Notes under the pieces: model-generated
Seen by the model: the letters and a program-made list of their open reading frames with translations, nothing else
Told to the model about the DNA's origin: nothing
The model's database searches: none
Program-made: the position numbers and the translations under genes
Shown: in pieces, positions 22,847-34,436 of the stretch
Layout of the letters: the number at the start of each line of letters is the position of its first letter
How positions within the stretch are numbered: position 1 is the first letter of the stretch
NCBI RefSeq assembly: GCF_030272615.1
Contig: NW_026729293.1
Span: 1 to 64,000 of the forward strand
Source: Cryptomeria japonica
Lineage: Eukaryota > Streptophyta > Pinopsida > Cupressales > Cupressaceae
DNA: 64,000 nucleotides
Direction: 5' to 3'

Positions 22847-25090
22847 TCTGCATCACTCTGTCCGCACTCTTCCTTGGAGAAAGGGGTAGGAAAGGGGTGT
22901 GGCATCCCTGCCCTTGCCCTATTTTGGGGTAGGACCTTTCCAGAGCATGCATTGTGGGTTGTGCAGTGAGCGGGAAATCTCCCTAATGTCAGCCCCTGAT
23001 GAAATTTAAATCCTTCAAACATTTATTTAAGGGGAATTTGTCCTCTCATTTGCATAAGTTGAAGTTGGATAAGATTGGAGTATACACAAGCGATCAAGCA
23101 TTGAAGAGCATTCAAACATTCTTTTCCAGCATTGAACGTGCTCAAGTCTCCCTTCAAGGCTAGGTGTTGCATTCAAGTCAAGGATTCAACCATTGAAGAG
23201 GAGATTACTTTCAACATATAATTCCACACAAGCATTTCTTTCAACATTGCTACTACAACCTCCCTTGAGGTGATTTACAATTCAGTCTTTCATTTACATC
23301 TACTTGCAAGTACTTTCTTTCATTACTTGGTTAATTCCAAAACTGAGGTTTGACCTAAAGGTAAACCCCCAATCCCAACACATTTCCCTCTCTTTTTTGT
23401 GTGTAGGTTGTGGGTGCACAATTGTACTTTTGGATTCGGGCTTCATTTGTAGAGGCGGAAAAACCCTTTTCATTTCGCGGAATTTTTGGAGGACCGTGTA
23501 CATTCCCACCACGGTCTAGACAAATTTTTGTCAAATTTCTAGGGCGACTTCATCTTGACATTTCACTGCCAAATCCAGGTGCACAGCTTCATCCCAAATT
23601 TAGATCTCAAGTTATAATCGATTCTTTGTCACTTTTGCACTACATAATTCAATCAATTTCCTTTCCAAATCAAACAAAGGAATAAGGGGATCAATTTAAC
23701 ATTCTTAATTCATTCAAAATTTAATCTATCATTTTTGTGAGGAGATTGAATCTAGTGAATTACCCCTTATCTTCCTAATGTAATGGTGAAAAGTGCTTGA
23801 AGGATAATCAATAGTGAAATTCTCATATCTGTTTGAGGGAAAGGGTTAGTTTTCCTCTTGATCTATCACTCATAATTTTCCCACCATTACATTTTGGTGA
23901 ACCTGATGTCTTGCATGGTATCCTTTGAACAAAATTGCATATTTTTCATTTACAAGTTTCAACGTTCTGCAAACTTAGTGATTAGTTCATTAAAAACCCT
24001 AGTTTTTAAATTTAAAATTGAACTTGTGATTTGTAAAAAATTGCTTGTAGTTGTCTTAGATCTGAAAATTGTTTTGTTTATCAAATTAAATTTCCCCATT
24101 GGCTTGTTCAATTTGTAATTAAAATTTACAAAATTAAGAGGTTACTTGTTAAAACTCTAATTTTCAAAAATCATATTGAACTTGTGCAAACAATTGAATT
24201 TCCTTTAATTTTCAGATTTCTGATTGTTCTTAGATTTGTTTTCAGTTTTACAATTCAAATTTTCAATTCCCCCCCCCCCTTTTTTTTCTAGCAGTTAGGT
24301 CATCAAACCCTAATTTTTAAAATTAATTGGATTTTGTGTTAATTTCAAATCAATTTCAGTTACATTCAAATTCTTAAACATTTTCCAAGGTGTCCCTATC
24401 CATTAGGTTTGACCCTTTTCAAAATTGCACTTCAATTCCTCTTTTTCTTCAAAACCCTAATAGGGTCCTATTTTCACCTTTGTGCCTTCATTTCATTCAT
24501 CTAGAGAAAGTAAAATTCGCCAATTTTTTGGGGTTAGCTTTAAAATCATCATAATATCCATCCCTGAAAATTTCAAAAAAAGTTGGTTGGACCATGTGCA
24601 TTCCTGCCATGGACCTCGACCTTTTTTCCAAAATTTTGGGAGACTGTTATGATTGTATTTAATAGCCTAAATCCAGAAGATTGGCTGATTTTATCGATTT
24701 TTGAACCCTCTAGAATCGGAAATATCTTCAAAATTCAACATTTCAACTTTCAAGAAATTTTTTAAAATTAAGAGGTTAATTATTGTCTGCCTTGATTTTA
24801 AAAATTCTAATTTTAAAATTAAGTGGTATTCCCTTGGCCCTAATTTTAAAATTCCAATTTCCTTTCATTTTTGGAAATTATATCATTTCCTTCCTCCAAC
24901 AAAGTTCAAATTGTGTAATCATTATTTTCTTAAATTTTGCATTACTCAAATTTTGCAAGCTTTGTCCTACAATTCAAAATTCAAATTTTCCCTCTAGTGC
25001 ATGAGTTTTACCACTATCAGTCCTACCTATCCTATCCCCATTAGATGAAGCATTATAATTAAGGCATCCCAAGGCTTAATTACTAAGGAG

Positions 25091-28000
25091 ATGGATCCTA
25101 ATTTGGGTGACTTCTTTAATAAGGATCATGCTAATTCTTCCCATCCTAATCATGTGCCTATTTATGGATCCCATGATGAAGAATAAACCTTAACTAGGGT
25201 TTCTTTAGATCAAATTTCTACATTGGACAATCAATTTGATAGCTTTCAACAATGGATGTCCCAATAATACCCTAATAGTGAAGCTCTTCCATTAATTGAA
25301 GGTCTTAAGCGCATGCTTCAAAGTGATAAGAATTGAATTGATATATTGCATGGCATTGCAGATATTGTTGATTCTAATGTCATGCCCATCAAGAGTTGTG
25401 CCAAAACCCTAGGTTACTCACAACCTTCAACACAAGTCAATTCCTCTATTCCTTTGACCAATCCTATGACTAGCATTCCTACTTTCACATCTAATATCAT
25501 GACTACTTCAACTCAAAATGTCATTCCTACAACCATGGGTCATTGGGGCAATCCCTCTTCTTCATTTAATCCTCCATCGTTACCTATATCTTCCATGAGT
25601 ATTCCCACCATTCCTCAACCAATCAATGTTACACAAGAGGGCAATCCCTTCAACAACTTTATTCCTCCTTTAAGTGTCTCTTTTCATACCCAATCATCAC
25701 CAATGTCTACTTATCATAGTGTCCCACCACCTTATTCTTAGTCCATGCCTTCTTTCAACAACATCACACCACCTTCTCAATCACCTATGTCTAACGTGAA
25801 TTCTTCTACCGAAATGACAATAAAAAATCTTGTCCAAACGGTGTCTTCCTTACGCATGTCAAAAAAATTTCAAACCTTGTGTACCGATTTTGCTTATGAT
25901 CAATGATTGCTTATAAACCTGTTTACTAGAACACTAAGAGATAAGGCTTTACAATGGAATTGCTTGCAAACCTCTTTTCAACAACTAGCAAATGCTTTCA
26001 TCCAACAATTTCAAAACAACATTGGTCCTAAAATCACTTTGATTGATTTAATGCATTGTAAACAAGGTGTTAAAGAGAAAGTGACTGGTTTCATTGGTAG
26101 ATATAATAATTTGTGTGCTCAAATTTCTTTTCATGTGCCTGATAATGATATTCAAAAAATTTTCATTTCTAATTTACAAAAAGATATTAGGGAAAAGATT
26201 TTTTTTGTCTGAGTTTACTTCCTTTCCATAGTTGTGTACAACAATCCATAATTATCAACTGGCCATGAGTCAAATGGAGCAATCCACTCCTATGGCTCTG
26301 AGTGATAAGGGGGAGAGTGTTCAACAACCGTTTGCGAAGTTCAAACCAACAAAAAGCTTCATCAAGTTCAATGATCTAATCAACAACAACCATGTGAATG
26401 CTACAACAGGTGTGCCTCCTATTTCTAAATTTTTCCAAAAAGAAAGACAATTTACTCCTTTGAATGAATCTTTGCATAGTATTATGTCTCAGTTATTACA
26501 TAGAAATGTTATCAAACTTCCTCCTATAAAACAATTTGATCCTTCCAAACTTGCATCTCCTCATTTTGATAACAATTCCTTTTGCCAATTTCATCGTCAA
26601 CCTGGTCATGATACTGAGAAATGTTTTGCATTGAAACATAAGGTTCAATAATTGATTGATAATAATACTATATCTATGACAGGTGTGCATGATGAAGGGA
26701 ATAAATCAGTTGCTCCTCCTAATCAAAATCTTAAGATTTTCACTGATCCCTTGCCATTTTATACCTCTAACGTTATTGAGATTGTGCCTAATTCTCTCTC
26801 TTCTAAAGAATTCACCTCTGTGGATCCAAATTTGGTTAATATGGTATAAACACAAGAATCACCTGAGGATCCCTATATTATATTTGACCCTAGTGAGACC
26901 ATTAGAGCACTGAATGGCCCTTTATACATAGCTACAAAGGTTAAGGACATCCCTTGCCATGGTGCCTTGATTGATCCCTCTTGCATGGTTAATGTCATAA
27001 TTGAAGAGTATCTTTTCACTTTACGATTGCATAGACCACTATATGATGCTTCTAATGTAGAGGCAAAGTTATTTGATGGCTTCTCTTGTCCTACCATTGG
27101 TTCTATCACCCTTCCTATTGTGGTTCATGCTAAATCCATGGATTTTGACTTTGTTATCATGCCTTCCTCTGAGAAATTCCATGTGAAGTTGAGCTATCCT
27201 TGGCTATATTCCATGAAGGTGATTGCTTCTCCAATCCACAAGTGTCTTAAATTTCCTCACAATGGAGAAATCATAACCGTGAACCATACCTTATTTTGTC
27301 CATCTGAAAGAAGCCCCGGTATTCCTATTGATCTCTTTTGGCCTAAACAATTTCAATCTCTTCCATCAAGGAGCGATGCTCTTTTTCAATCTTATAAAAA
27401 ATGGAAGAACGATATGATCTTATCCTTAAGTCAACCTAGATCCCCAACACTTAAAATTCCTATTATTCTTCAAGATGAGGTTATTCCCCTCTCAGATAGA
27501 ACTAATCTCCCTCCTAAAGAAAATTGTCCACCTACTCCTATGGATGTGACTTTACCTTCTCTTAAGGAGAACACCAATACTCTTCCTAAGGTTAGACCTA
27601 TACCTCCTCCTCATGATTGACTTGGTCTCCTTCCTACACCTAATATTCCTCCTTTCTATGGTGCAGTTCCACCTTTTTCCTCTTATCGAGAGAAGGGGCC
27701 TGCCTCTCCTATTGTTCAACCAAAAATACCTCAACCTAAACCTTCCACTATTAAGGGGAACACCATTCCTACTTTTTCAAATGTTCCTCCTCCTTCTTCG
27801 CTTTCCACTAAGACTCGACGTAATCATTGTGCAAGAGAACGCTGATGAAGACATCGTGTTCGAGCTCTTGAAGCTATCTCTCAAAATACTCAGTCTTCTC
27901 AGACTCCAACAATTGACATGATTCCCTTTTCTCCTAAGCAAGATGTTCAACCAACATCTCCAAATCATAAGTTGCATAAAACATGTAATGGTTTTACTCC

Positions 28001-28126
28001 TATTCGTGTTCTTGCTCCTCTTGCTTTAAACTTTGATGAAGAAATGAGTGAAAATGTTATTCATAATGACAATACAACTCCTAATGCTTCTGACAGTGAG
28101 CATGAATATATTGATGTGGACAAACA
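25091..28126 (+). pseudogene. Gag and aspartic-protease-like polyprotein, interrupted
   Basis: An ATG at 25091 (MDPNLGDFFNKDH) opens the frame. A Pro/Ser/Thr-rich section (25346-25740) precedes a capsid-type gag domain at 25907-26210 (LRDKALQWNCLQ, GFIGRYNNLCAQI). A frameshift lies near 26200 in a T run. The second frame carries a knuckle of the C-x-FH-x-GH-x-C kind (CQFHRQPGHDTEKC, 26580) and a protease-like domain at 26880-27270, where the active-site block reads ALIDPSCMVNVI instead of ...IDGGSSVN.... It then runs on as a Pro-rich tail. Premature stops occur at 27618 and near 27843. The tail is cut at codon DVDKH by the nested LTR and resumes after it. Knuckle and protease style fit plant non-chromovirus gypsy elements. 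Confidence 0.8.
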
Positions 28127-28926
28127 TGTCATGCCCAAAATTTAGGGCAAGAACAGGATATATTTTTTTAAAACATAACTTTTAAAAGCATTAAATCGAC
28201 AAATATAAAATGATACAACATGTTTTGTCTTAACTATATTTGGATTAGCTTTATCTACTAGCTCCATTTGCGGAATTCCAATTGAAGGGTTTTAATGTCT
28301 ACTCGAATTTAATAAGACAATTAATTTAGATAACTAATTTACGTGGGCAATATTAATCATGGATGGCTTTTAAATGATTTTTTTTGAACGCTAATTAAAT
28401 TTATTCTCCTAGCACCCCTCTAGTCCATAATTAAAATTTACTAAAGTTAATCCAATTTATTCCAAACTTAAGATGTTCTCAAGTTAGTTTAACTAAGATA
28501 TAATTAAGCCCATGGCGAAAATACGTCCCATAGGTTTTAAATTTCAAAACCTATATCCAAGAAGACACTTAAATTACTATTTATTGAAATACCCTTAGAT
28601 TGATTAAATAAAAACTGTTTGCCCACTAGATTTTATTTATTTATTTTTTAAAAAACTACATTAAATATATATATTTTATCCTATAGGCCTGTTTTCCTTT
28701 TTTTTAAAACTTCAACTTTCTAATTCTTATTTACAAATATGTGTATGTAAATAATTATAATTATAAATATAAACACACATATTGAAATATATAATTTAAA
28801 TTCAATATAATGTTTTCTTTCCAATTTTATTAAGTCCAATCCATGCAAACCCTAATTTAGGGATTTACATTTTAAAATCTTTCTAAGATTATAATTTATT
28901 TTTATTAATTCAAATATCATAACCCT

Positions 28927-28947
28927 AACCCTACCCGGGCTAGGGTT
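28927..28947. promoter_or_regulatory. Inverted telobox palindrome around CCCGGG
   Basis: AACCCTA (28927-28933) and TAGGGTT (28941-28947) are exact inverted arms around CCCGGGC. A further AACCCTA precedes it. It lies 800 bases into the LTR and just before the GC-rich leader, the same place as the palindrome at 966-991 in the sister LTR. Confidence 0.5.
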
Positions 28948-29072
28948 TTATACTGTTATCTTTTTTTTATTAACCCCCTTTTTTTACAGGGCCGAATCGA
29001 ACATCCACGGGCTAGGCGGCCATGGCGGAGGAGGAAGCAGTTGAAGTGGGGGGACGACGTGACCGACGCCTT

Positions 29073-29198
29073 CCACTGTGCAATACACAGTGGGCTCGGC
29101 CCCGCCGACCACTGTGCCTTGCATAGTGGGAGGCGCCGCTTACCACTGTGTGATGCACAGTGGGGAGGCGTCGCCGACCCCTATGCAAAGCACAATGG
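29073..29198 (+). repeat. Four tandem hairpins in the GC-rich leader
   Basis: Four stem-loops with 8-base arms and 5-base loops start at 29073, 29109, 29143 and 29178, spaced 34-36 bases. Arms 1 and 3 are perfect (CCACTGTG/CACAGTGG). Hairpin 2 (CCACTGTG/CATAGTGG) keeps pairing through one G-U. Hairpin 4 (CCCCTATG/CACAATGG) is eroded. All four loops differ, while the GCCG-rich spacers are similar. Confidence 0.85.
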
Positions 29199-29261
29199 GT
29201 TCGGCCGAGGTTTTACACCTCCTTGCTTTTTTTTTTTTTTGTAGTTTATTTATTATTATTA

Positions 29262-29280
29262 TTTATATATATATTTATAT

Positions 29281-29319
<39 letters not shown>

Positions 29320-29402
29320 TATTTAAATATATATATATGTATATATATTTATATGTATATTTATATATATAAATATACATATATATATATATATATATAT
29401 TT
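29262..29402. repeat. (TA)n-type microsatellite block
   Basis: TA-rich simple repeat with occasional AAATA and ATGTA interruptions, directly after the GC-rich leader of the nested LTR. Confidence 0.95.
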
Positions 29403-32316
29403 ACATAATGGATGTATAATGCTTAGGACAAATTTATCTTGCGAATATATATTAAAGTTATAAACATTTACTTAAAAAAAGAACTTGAGACAAATTAATT
29501 TAAGTATCCAGATTTTGATCACTGTTTATTATTTTAGGCATGAATATGATTTTGCTAAAATCTGAGATAGAAAAAAAAGTAGATAACTATAGGTTTATTT
29601 CTAGCAATTAAATAATGGCAGATTTAAATAAATTTATACCGCACTATATAAATATTATTTTTAAAAATAAAATAAAAATAGATAGCCTATTTAACTTCAG
29701 AATTACTTTCTACACAAAAGTAATTAATAAAATTTATTGAACTTAAAACAACAATTATAGGACTATGAAACTATTTCAATCAATTATCTATTTACTCTAG
29801 ATTTCTATTTTTGCAACTAAGTAAATTCCAGAAAACAATAAATTTAATAGCAACTTAATAAATCTAGAATTTATTAAATTAAAACTATAGAAATAGTTAA
29901 AAAATACTTTAGATTTTATTTCTGCAATTAATTATTAAATTTTATTTTCTGCAACTATAATTATCTAGAGTCCATAAACTTAGATCATGCAATTGGGAAG
30001 AATAAACTGCAATATTCTCATTCAAAGCAACATGCATACAATCATTAAATTCTTTCTTTATTCCCTGGATTTAATTTCACAAGCATATAGGGGTAAAATA
30101 AATTCAGTTGCTTTCCCACATTTTTAATATACACAACAATCATTAAAATTCAAAAAACAACACTTTAGAAAACTGAATCCAGATTTATTCATTTCTGCTT
30201 TTGCAATATAGCAACTAAACTATTACATTTCTAGGAATTACTTTAAAAGACACTATAGACATTATACAGATAGGTCACTCAAATGAGGACATTTTAAATC
30301 AGAATATTACATATTTCCAAATGGATTCTGCAACAAATGACTCCATCAAACTTCCACTTGTCCTAATCCCTTTTTTTCAACAACTTGCAAATAATATCAA
30401 GGATATGACCATGGAGTGCTCACCTCCCAGCCTAGGCTAACTGGTAGCCACCCCCGAGCTCGGAGAACCAAGCCCTAGATGGGAAACAAACATGCAAACA
30501 CAAAGGGACAGAATGCACACAAATTCAAACACACTCCCATCCCAGCTACATTGCACCACACCTTGGTGATGACCTTTTTAAGGGTGGTAGTGGACCAAAT
30601 ACCTTGAGGAGAACTGCAAGTATGAAAAGAACATGTAGCCACCTCATGGAAAACTAAATACATCAAGTATAGCAACCCCTTAAATCCTTATGCCCCCCAA
30701 GGCATTCATGCCTTATTTCCCTCCTTATGACCCCCATTGCACAAATAAGCCATGCAGCAAGGGTCACACAAAATCCCTTGTGATCACTCTCATAATGAGG
30801 GTCTCTCACTCGAGGGCTGTCACTGCTACCACCCACAAGATCCTCCTCTCTCCCAAGAGTAAGAGGTCTTGATGACTCCCAAAAACACATACAATACATA
30901 ACACAAAATACCAAATGAAATTCCCAAAAGAACATGCAAAGAAGCAAATATTTTACTCCAACATTACTTTCAAACACATGCAAACAGAAAGCCATTTTAA
31001 GAAGAATCCAACCAACCTTAATCTGCCCAAAGGTAGGTTAGTTTTGTTGAGGATGAGCAGCCCAATTCCACGGTTCTTCTCCTTCTACCCTTAGCCAAAA
31101 TTCTCTATTCAAAATCTAGTCTATTCTTTTCAAAATTTCTCGTCTCAAAAAATGGAGAGTGGGTGATTACCCACAAATTTTCTAATTCTTGCTTAAGAAG
31201 CCCATTGTGAGAGTTCTCACAAGTTTCTAAAAACTAAAGAGGAAGGTAAGATAGAATGGGAAAGGGAACTCTCATTCGAAAAGGAAAGTTTACAACTAGA
31301 TTCAAATCTTCTAATTTCAATTTTCGCACAACTTAGAAAAGTCAATTTTTAGGGTGTCTAAAAGGTCACTTGGGAGTAGAAACTTGCCTTAAATTACCCC
31401 TAACCCTTAGGTATACCTTATGGGCTTTAGGAAACCCTATTAAACTACCCCTATGTGTCCATTTAACCCTTTTTAAACCCCTCTGAAGTTTATTTTCGGG
31501 TCAAACCTATGTTGACCACCCCAAAGATTCTTTACCCAAGGCATTTATGACATCACATTACATTAATTGAAAAGGCTATAGTTATACACTTTCCCACCAA
31601 GAGACAAAAATAAAAATTCAAACTTAAATCCACACGTGTCAAGTGACACAAGAAAACACCTTTACAATTTAATACATGAAATCATCTCTTGTGGATTTTA
31701 CACAAATCAATTAAATAACACTTAACACACATGCATCATATACTGTTACGAATAAAATACAACACAAATGGGGTGTTGTCTCTCCAAATAGACAAACCCT
31801 GGCTTACGAACATACATAGGTCTAGGTTTGGTTCTTCGTAATATTTCCATGGTCACATGGATAACTTTCTGCGCATCTCAATTTACACATTAGTAACTTT
31901 CAAATAACCACATATAATATAAATCACAAGAATAAAAATACACATCATCACTTGCATACAATTTATATCTGAACAATTTAATACATCTTATATCCAAGCA
32001 ATTTCACATAAGCAATTCATCCTAATCCTCATAATGTTGATCCATACTTAAACATACATCTTAATTCTATTATCATAGTAAGTCCTGCAAATTCCATAAC
32101 GACATTTATCACCGAAATTTCATCTTATTCAAAAATCATGTAGTGTTCTATATCATAAAGCATATAAACAAATCATCAATATATAGCAACGTTATCCAAA
32201 TCATGAAATCATATAAGTTCTAAATCCAAAATGCATAAAAATAAAGTATCTGTAATAGTCTCAATATAAAAACCACTGAAATGTCAGACTGAGTCGAGGT
32301 GGGGCCTCACAAAACA

Positions 32317-32482
32317 TTTATTGGATGAGTTTTCACAAACCCTAATTCTAGCTCCTCAAATCGAACAAAGTGACTTAACACATGAGCATAATCCTTGTTT
32401 GGATCTTGTGATAGCTCTATTTGCTGTGATCGATATCTCTCCTCTGGCATGTTGCTCACCTTCCCAAAATAATGATCACTAA
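32317..32482 (+). pseudogene. C-terminal end of the gag-protease ORF after the nested LTR
   Basis: After TSD removal the frame continues as LLDEFSQTLILAPQ and ends at TAA 32480-32482. That frame continuity supports the LTR boundaries. The opposite-strand frame over the same bases is treated as a shadow. Confidence 0.65.
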
Positions 32483-33263
32483 TATCAGGAGGCAGATGTC
32501 GTTCTACACTAGCAATATTAGCATTGCAGATCTTTCTCTCCTTTCTTTCTCTTTTTGTGACCATTCTTCTATATGTATCCCTGTTCTTCTTTTTTTCCCT
32601 TAATGTCTACTTGGGGACGATGCAAAGCATTGAGATATTTTCTTGGTCTCTTTTCATGTTGACTCAAAATACATCCTCTCTTCCCTTTCTTCTAAGGCAG
32701 TGTCCTTCTTTGGGGAATGAATAGTATTATATGCATATACATACATGATGTACATGAGTTATCATACAACATACTGACCCCAAGGAAAGCGACACTAACT
32801 TGTGTTTTGTGTTCACTATCCTTGGGTTTATACCTTGATTGGGCGCTAAATCCTTACAATAACTAGTTCCCTCTCTTCTCTCTCTCTCTTGGGTGTATCC
32901 TACCTTAAGGCAATCGCTCTTGATAAAGCACGTGCGATCGCTTTAACATGGGGGCATACACTCCGCTCATACTTTCCTTCTTGTGATACTTAGAATTACT
33001 TAGTGAACTTTGCTTTGCTTTGTAATATTTTTATCCTTTCTTTAGTGACTCACAGTGAAGGGAACTTTTCTACTTGCAGTCATGGTTCTCCCCTTCTCGA
33101 TTTTCCCTTTTACTTTGTCAATCGAAGTCGTAAGATCCTAAGTCCACTGGGGGCTTGGTGCATCTTGTCTTCTTGACGTGGTGAAAGTATTTCAATCTTG
33201 TTTCCTTGTACGTTACTGATAGTATCGACATACGATTATACTCCCGCCAAAGTGGGGGCTAAA
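32483..33263 (+). other. 3' non-coding internal region and polypurine tract
   Basis: About 780 bp between the end of the ORF and LTR B, T/C-rich, with no domain. The final part (32986-33263) is duplicated at 19204-19491 and ends in the polypurine tract AAAGTGGGGGCTAA. Confidence 0.7.
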
Positions 33264-34436
33264 TGTAGTGTCATAAAATTGTGACCCTAGCAATTTGCAA
33301 GTGCATTAAGGTCCTCATGCATGCAAACTCGAATCCTCTAGCCTGATCAGAGATAAAAGAGTGCTTGGCTTGCGAAAACTTCTTCTTCCTTGGCCTCTAC
33401 ATCACTCTTTCTACACTCTACCTTGGAGAAAGGGGTAGGACAGGGGCGTGGCACCCCTGTCCTTACCCTATTTTGGGGTAGGACCTTTCTATTTTGGGGT
33501 TGTGCAGTGAGCGGGAAATCTCCACGATGTGAGCCCGGGGCAAAATTCAAATCCTTAAAAAAAATATTTAAGGGGCATTCATCCTCTCGTTTGTATAAGT
33601 TGAAGTTGGATAAGATTGGGGTATACACTAGCGATCAAGCATACAAGAACATTCAAGAGCATTCAAGCATTGTTTTCCAGCATTGAGCGTGCTCAAGTCT
33701 CCCTTCAAGGCTAGGTGTTGCATCCAAGTCAAGGATTCAAAAAAGGAGATTACTTTCAACATACAATTCCACACAAGAATTTCTATCAACATTGCTACTA
33801 CAACCTCCCTTGAGGTGATTTACAAGTCAGTCTTTCATTTACATCTAATTACAAGTACTTTCTTTCATTACTTGGTTAATTCCAAAACTGGGGTTTGACC
33901 TAATGTTAAACCCCCAATCCCAACACATTTCCCTGTCTTTTCTGTGTGTAGGTTGCAGGTCCACAATTGTACTTTCAGATTCGGGCTTCATTTGTAGAGG
34001 CGGAAAAACCCTTTTCGTTTCGCGGATTTTTCAGAGGACCGTGTACATTCCTGCCATGGTCCGGACAACTTTTTGTCAAATTTGTAGGGTGACTTCTTCT
34101 CGACATTTCACTGCTAGATCCAGGTGCACAACTTCATCCCATATTCAGATCTCAAGTTATAATCAATTGTTTGTCACTTTTGCACTACATAATTCAATCA
34201 ATTTCCTTTGCAAATCAAACAAAGGAATAAGGGGATCCACTTAACATTCTTAATTCATTCGGAATTCAATCTATCATCTTTGTGAGGAGATTGAATCTAG
34301 TGAATTATCCCTTATCTTCCTAATGTAATGGTGAAAAGTGCTTGAAGGATAATCAATAGTGAAACTCTCATATGTCTTTGAGGGAAAGGGTTAGTTTTCC
34401 TCTTGATCTATCACTCATAATTTTCCCACCATTATA
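33264..34436 (+). repeat. LTR B, 3' LTR of the gag-protease element
   Basis: Starts TGTAGTGTCATAAAATTG right after a polypurine tract. It ends CCACCATTATA, where LTR A ends CCATTACA, so the terminal CA is mutated. It is uninterrupted and aligns throughout with the two parts of LTR A. Confidence 0.9.

Larger units (their letters stand above)
19492..23891 (+). repeat. LTR A, interrupted by a 3.2-kb insertion
   Basis: Starts TGTAGTGTCATAAAATTG and ends CCACCATTACA. The pieces 19492-19626 and 22852-23891 align end to end with LTR B (33264-34436) at high identity by eye. After the LTR the PBS position reads TTTTGGTGAACC, which I cannot assign to a tRNA. Confidence 0.85.
28127..32311 (+). mobile_element. 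4.2-kb solo LTR inserted in the gag-protease ORF
   Basis: Starts TGTCATGCCC and ends GGGGCCTCACA; the 5-bp TSD AAACA is at 28122-28126 and 32312-32316. Removing it restores the interrupted reading frame across the site. In order it holds an AT-rich 5' part, an inverted telobox (28927-28947), a GC-rich leader with four tandem hairpins, a (TA)n block, and about 2.9 kb of AT-rich sequence. No retrotransposon coding domain lies inside. Its start and layout match the LTR at 1-1757. Confidence 0.85.
19492..34436 (+). mobile_element. Gag-protease-only LTR retrotransposon with two nested insertions
   Basis: Two LTRs of about 1175 bp (19492-23891 once the insertion and one TSD copy are removed; 33264-34436) flank an internal region of about 5.2 kb after removing the nested LTR. 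The internal region encodes gag and an aspartic-protease-like domain and then ends; I find no reverse transcriptase, RNase H or integrase words. The element would therefore need enzymes from elsewhere. It is itself nested in the PDS5-carrying element. Confidence 0.75.

Noticed and set aside
29073-29198. Evenly spaced hairpins as a CRISPR array
   Set aside because: Plant nuclear context, spacers are similar rather than unique, units too short, no cas genes.
29041-29372. Plus-strand ORFs through the hairpin array
   Set aside because: They overlap in several frames and run into a TA microsatellite; hairpin repeats explain the openness.
30475-30995. Minus-strand ORFs of 66 and 110 codons
   Set aside because: Inside the nested solo LTR, no domain and no conserved pattern.
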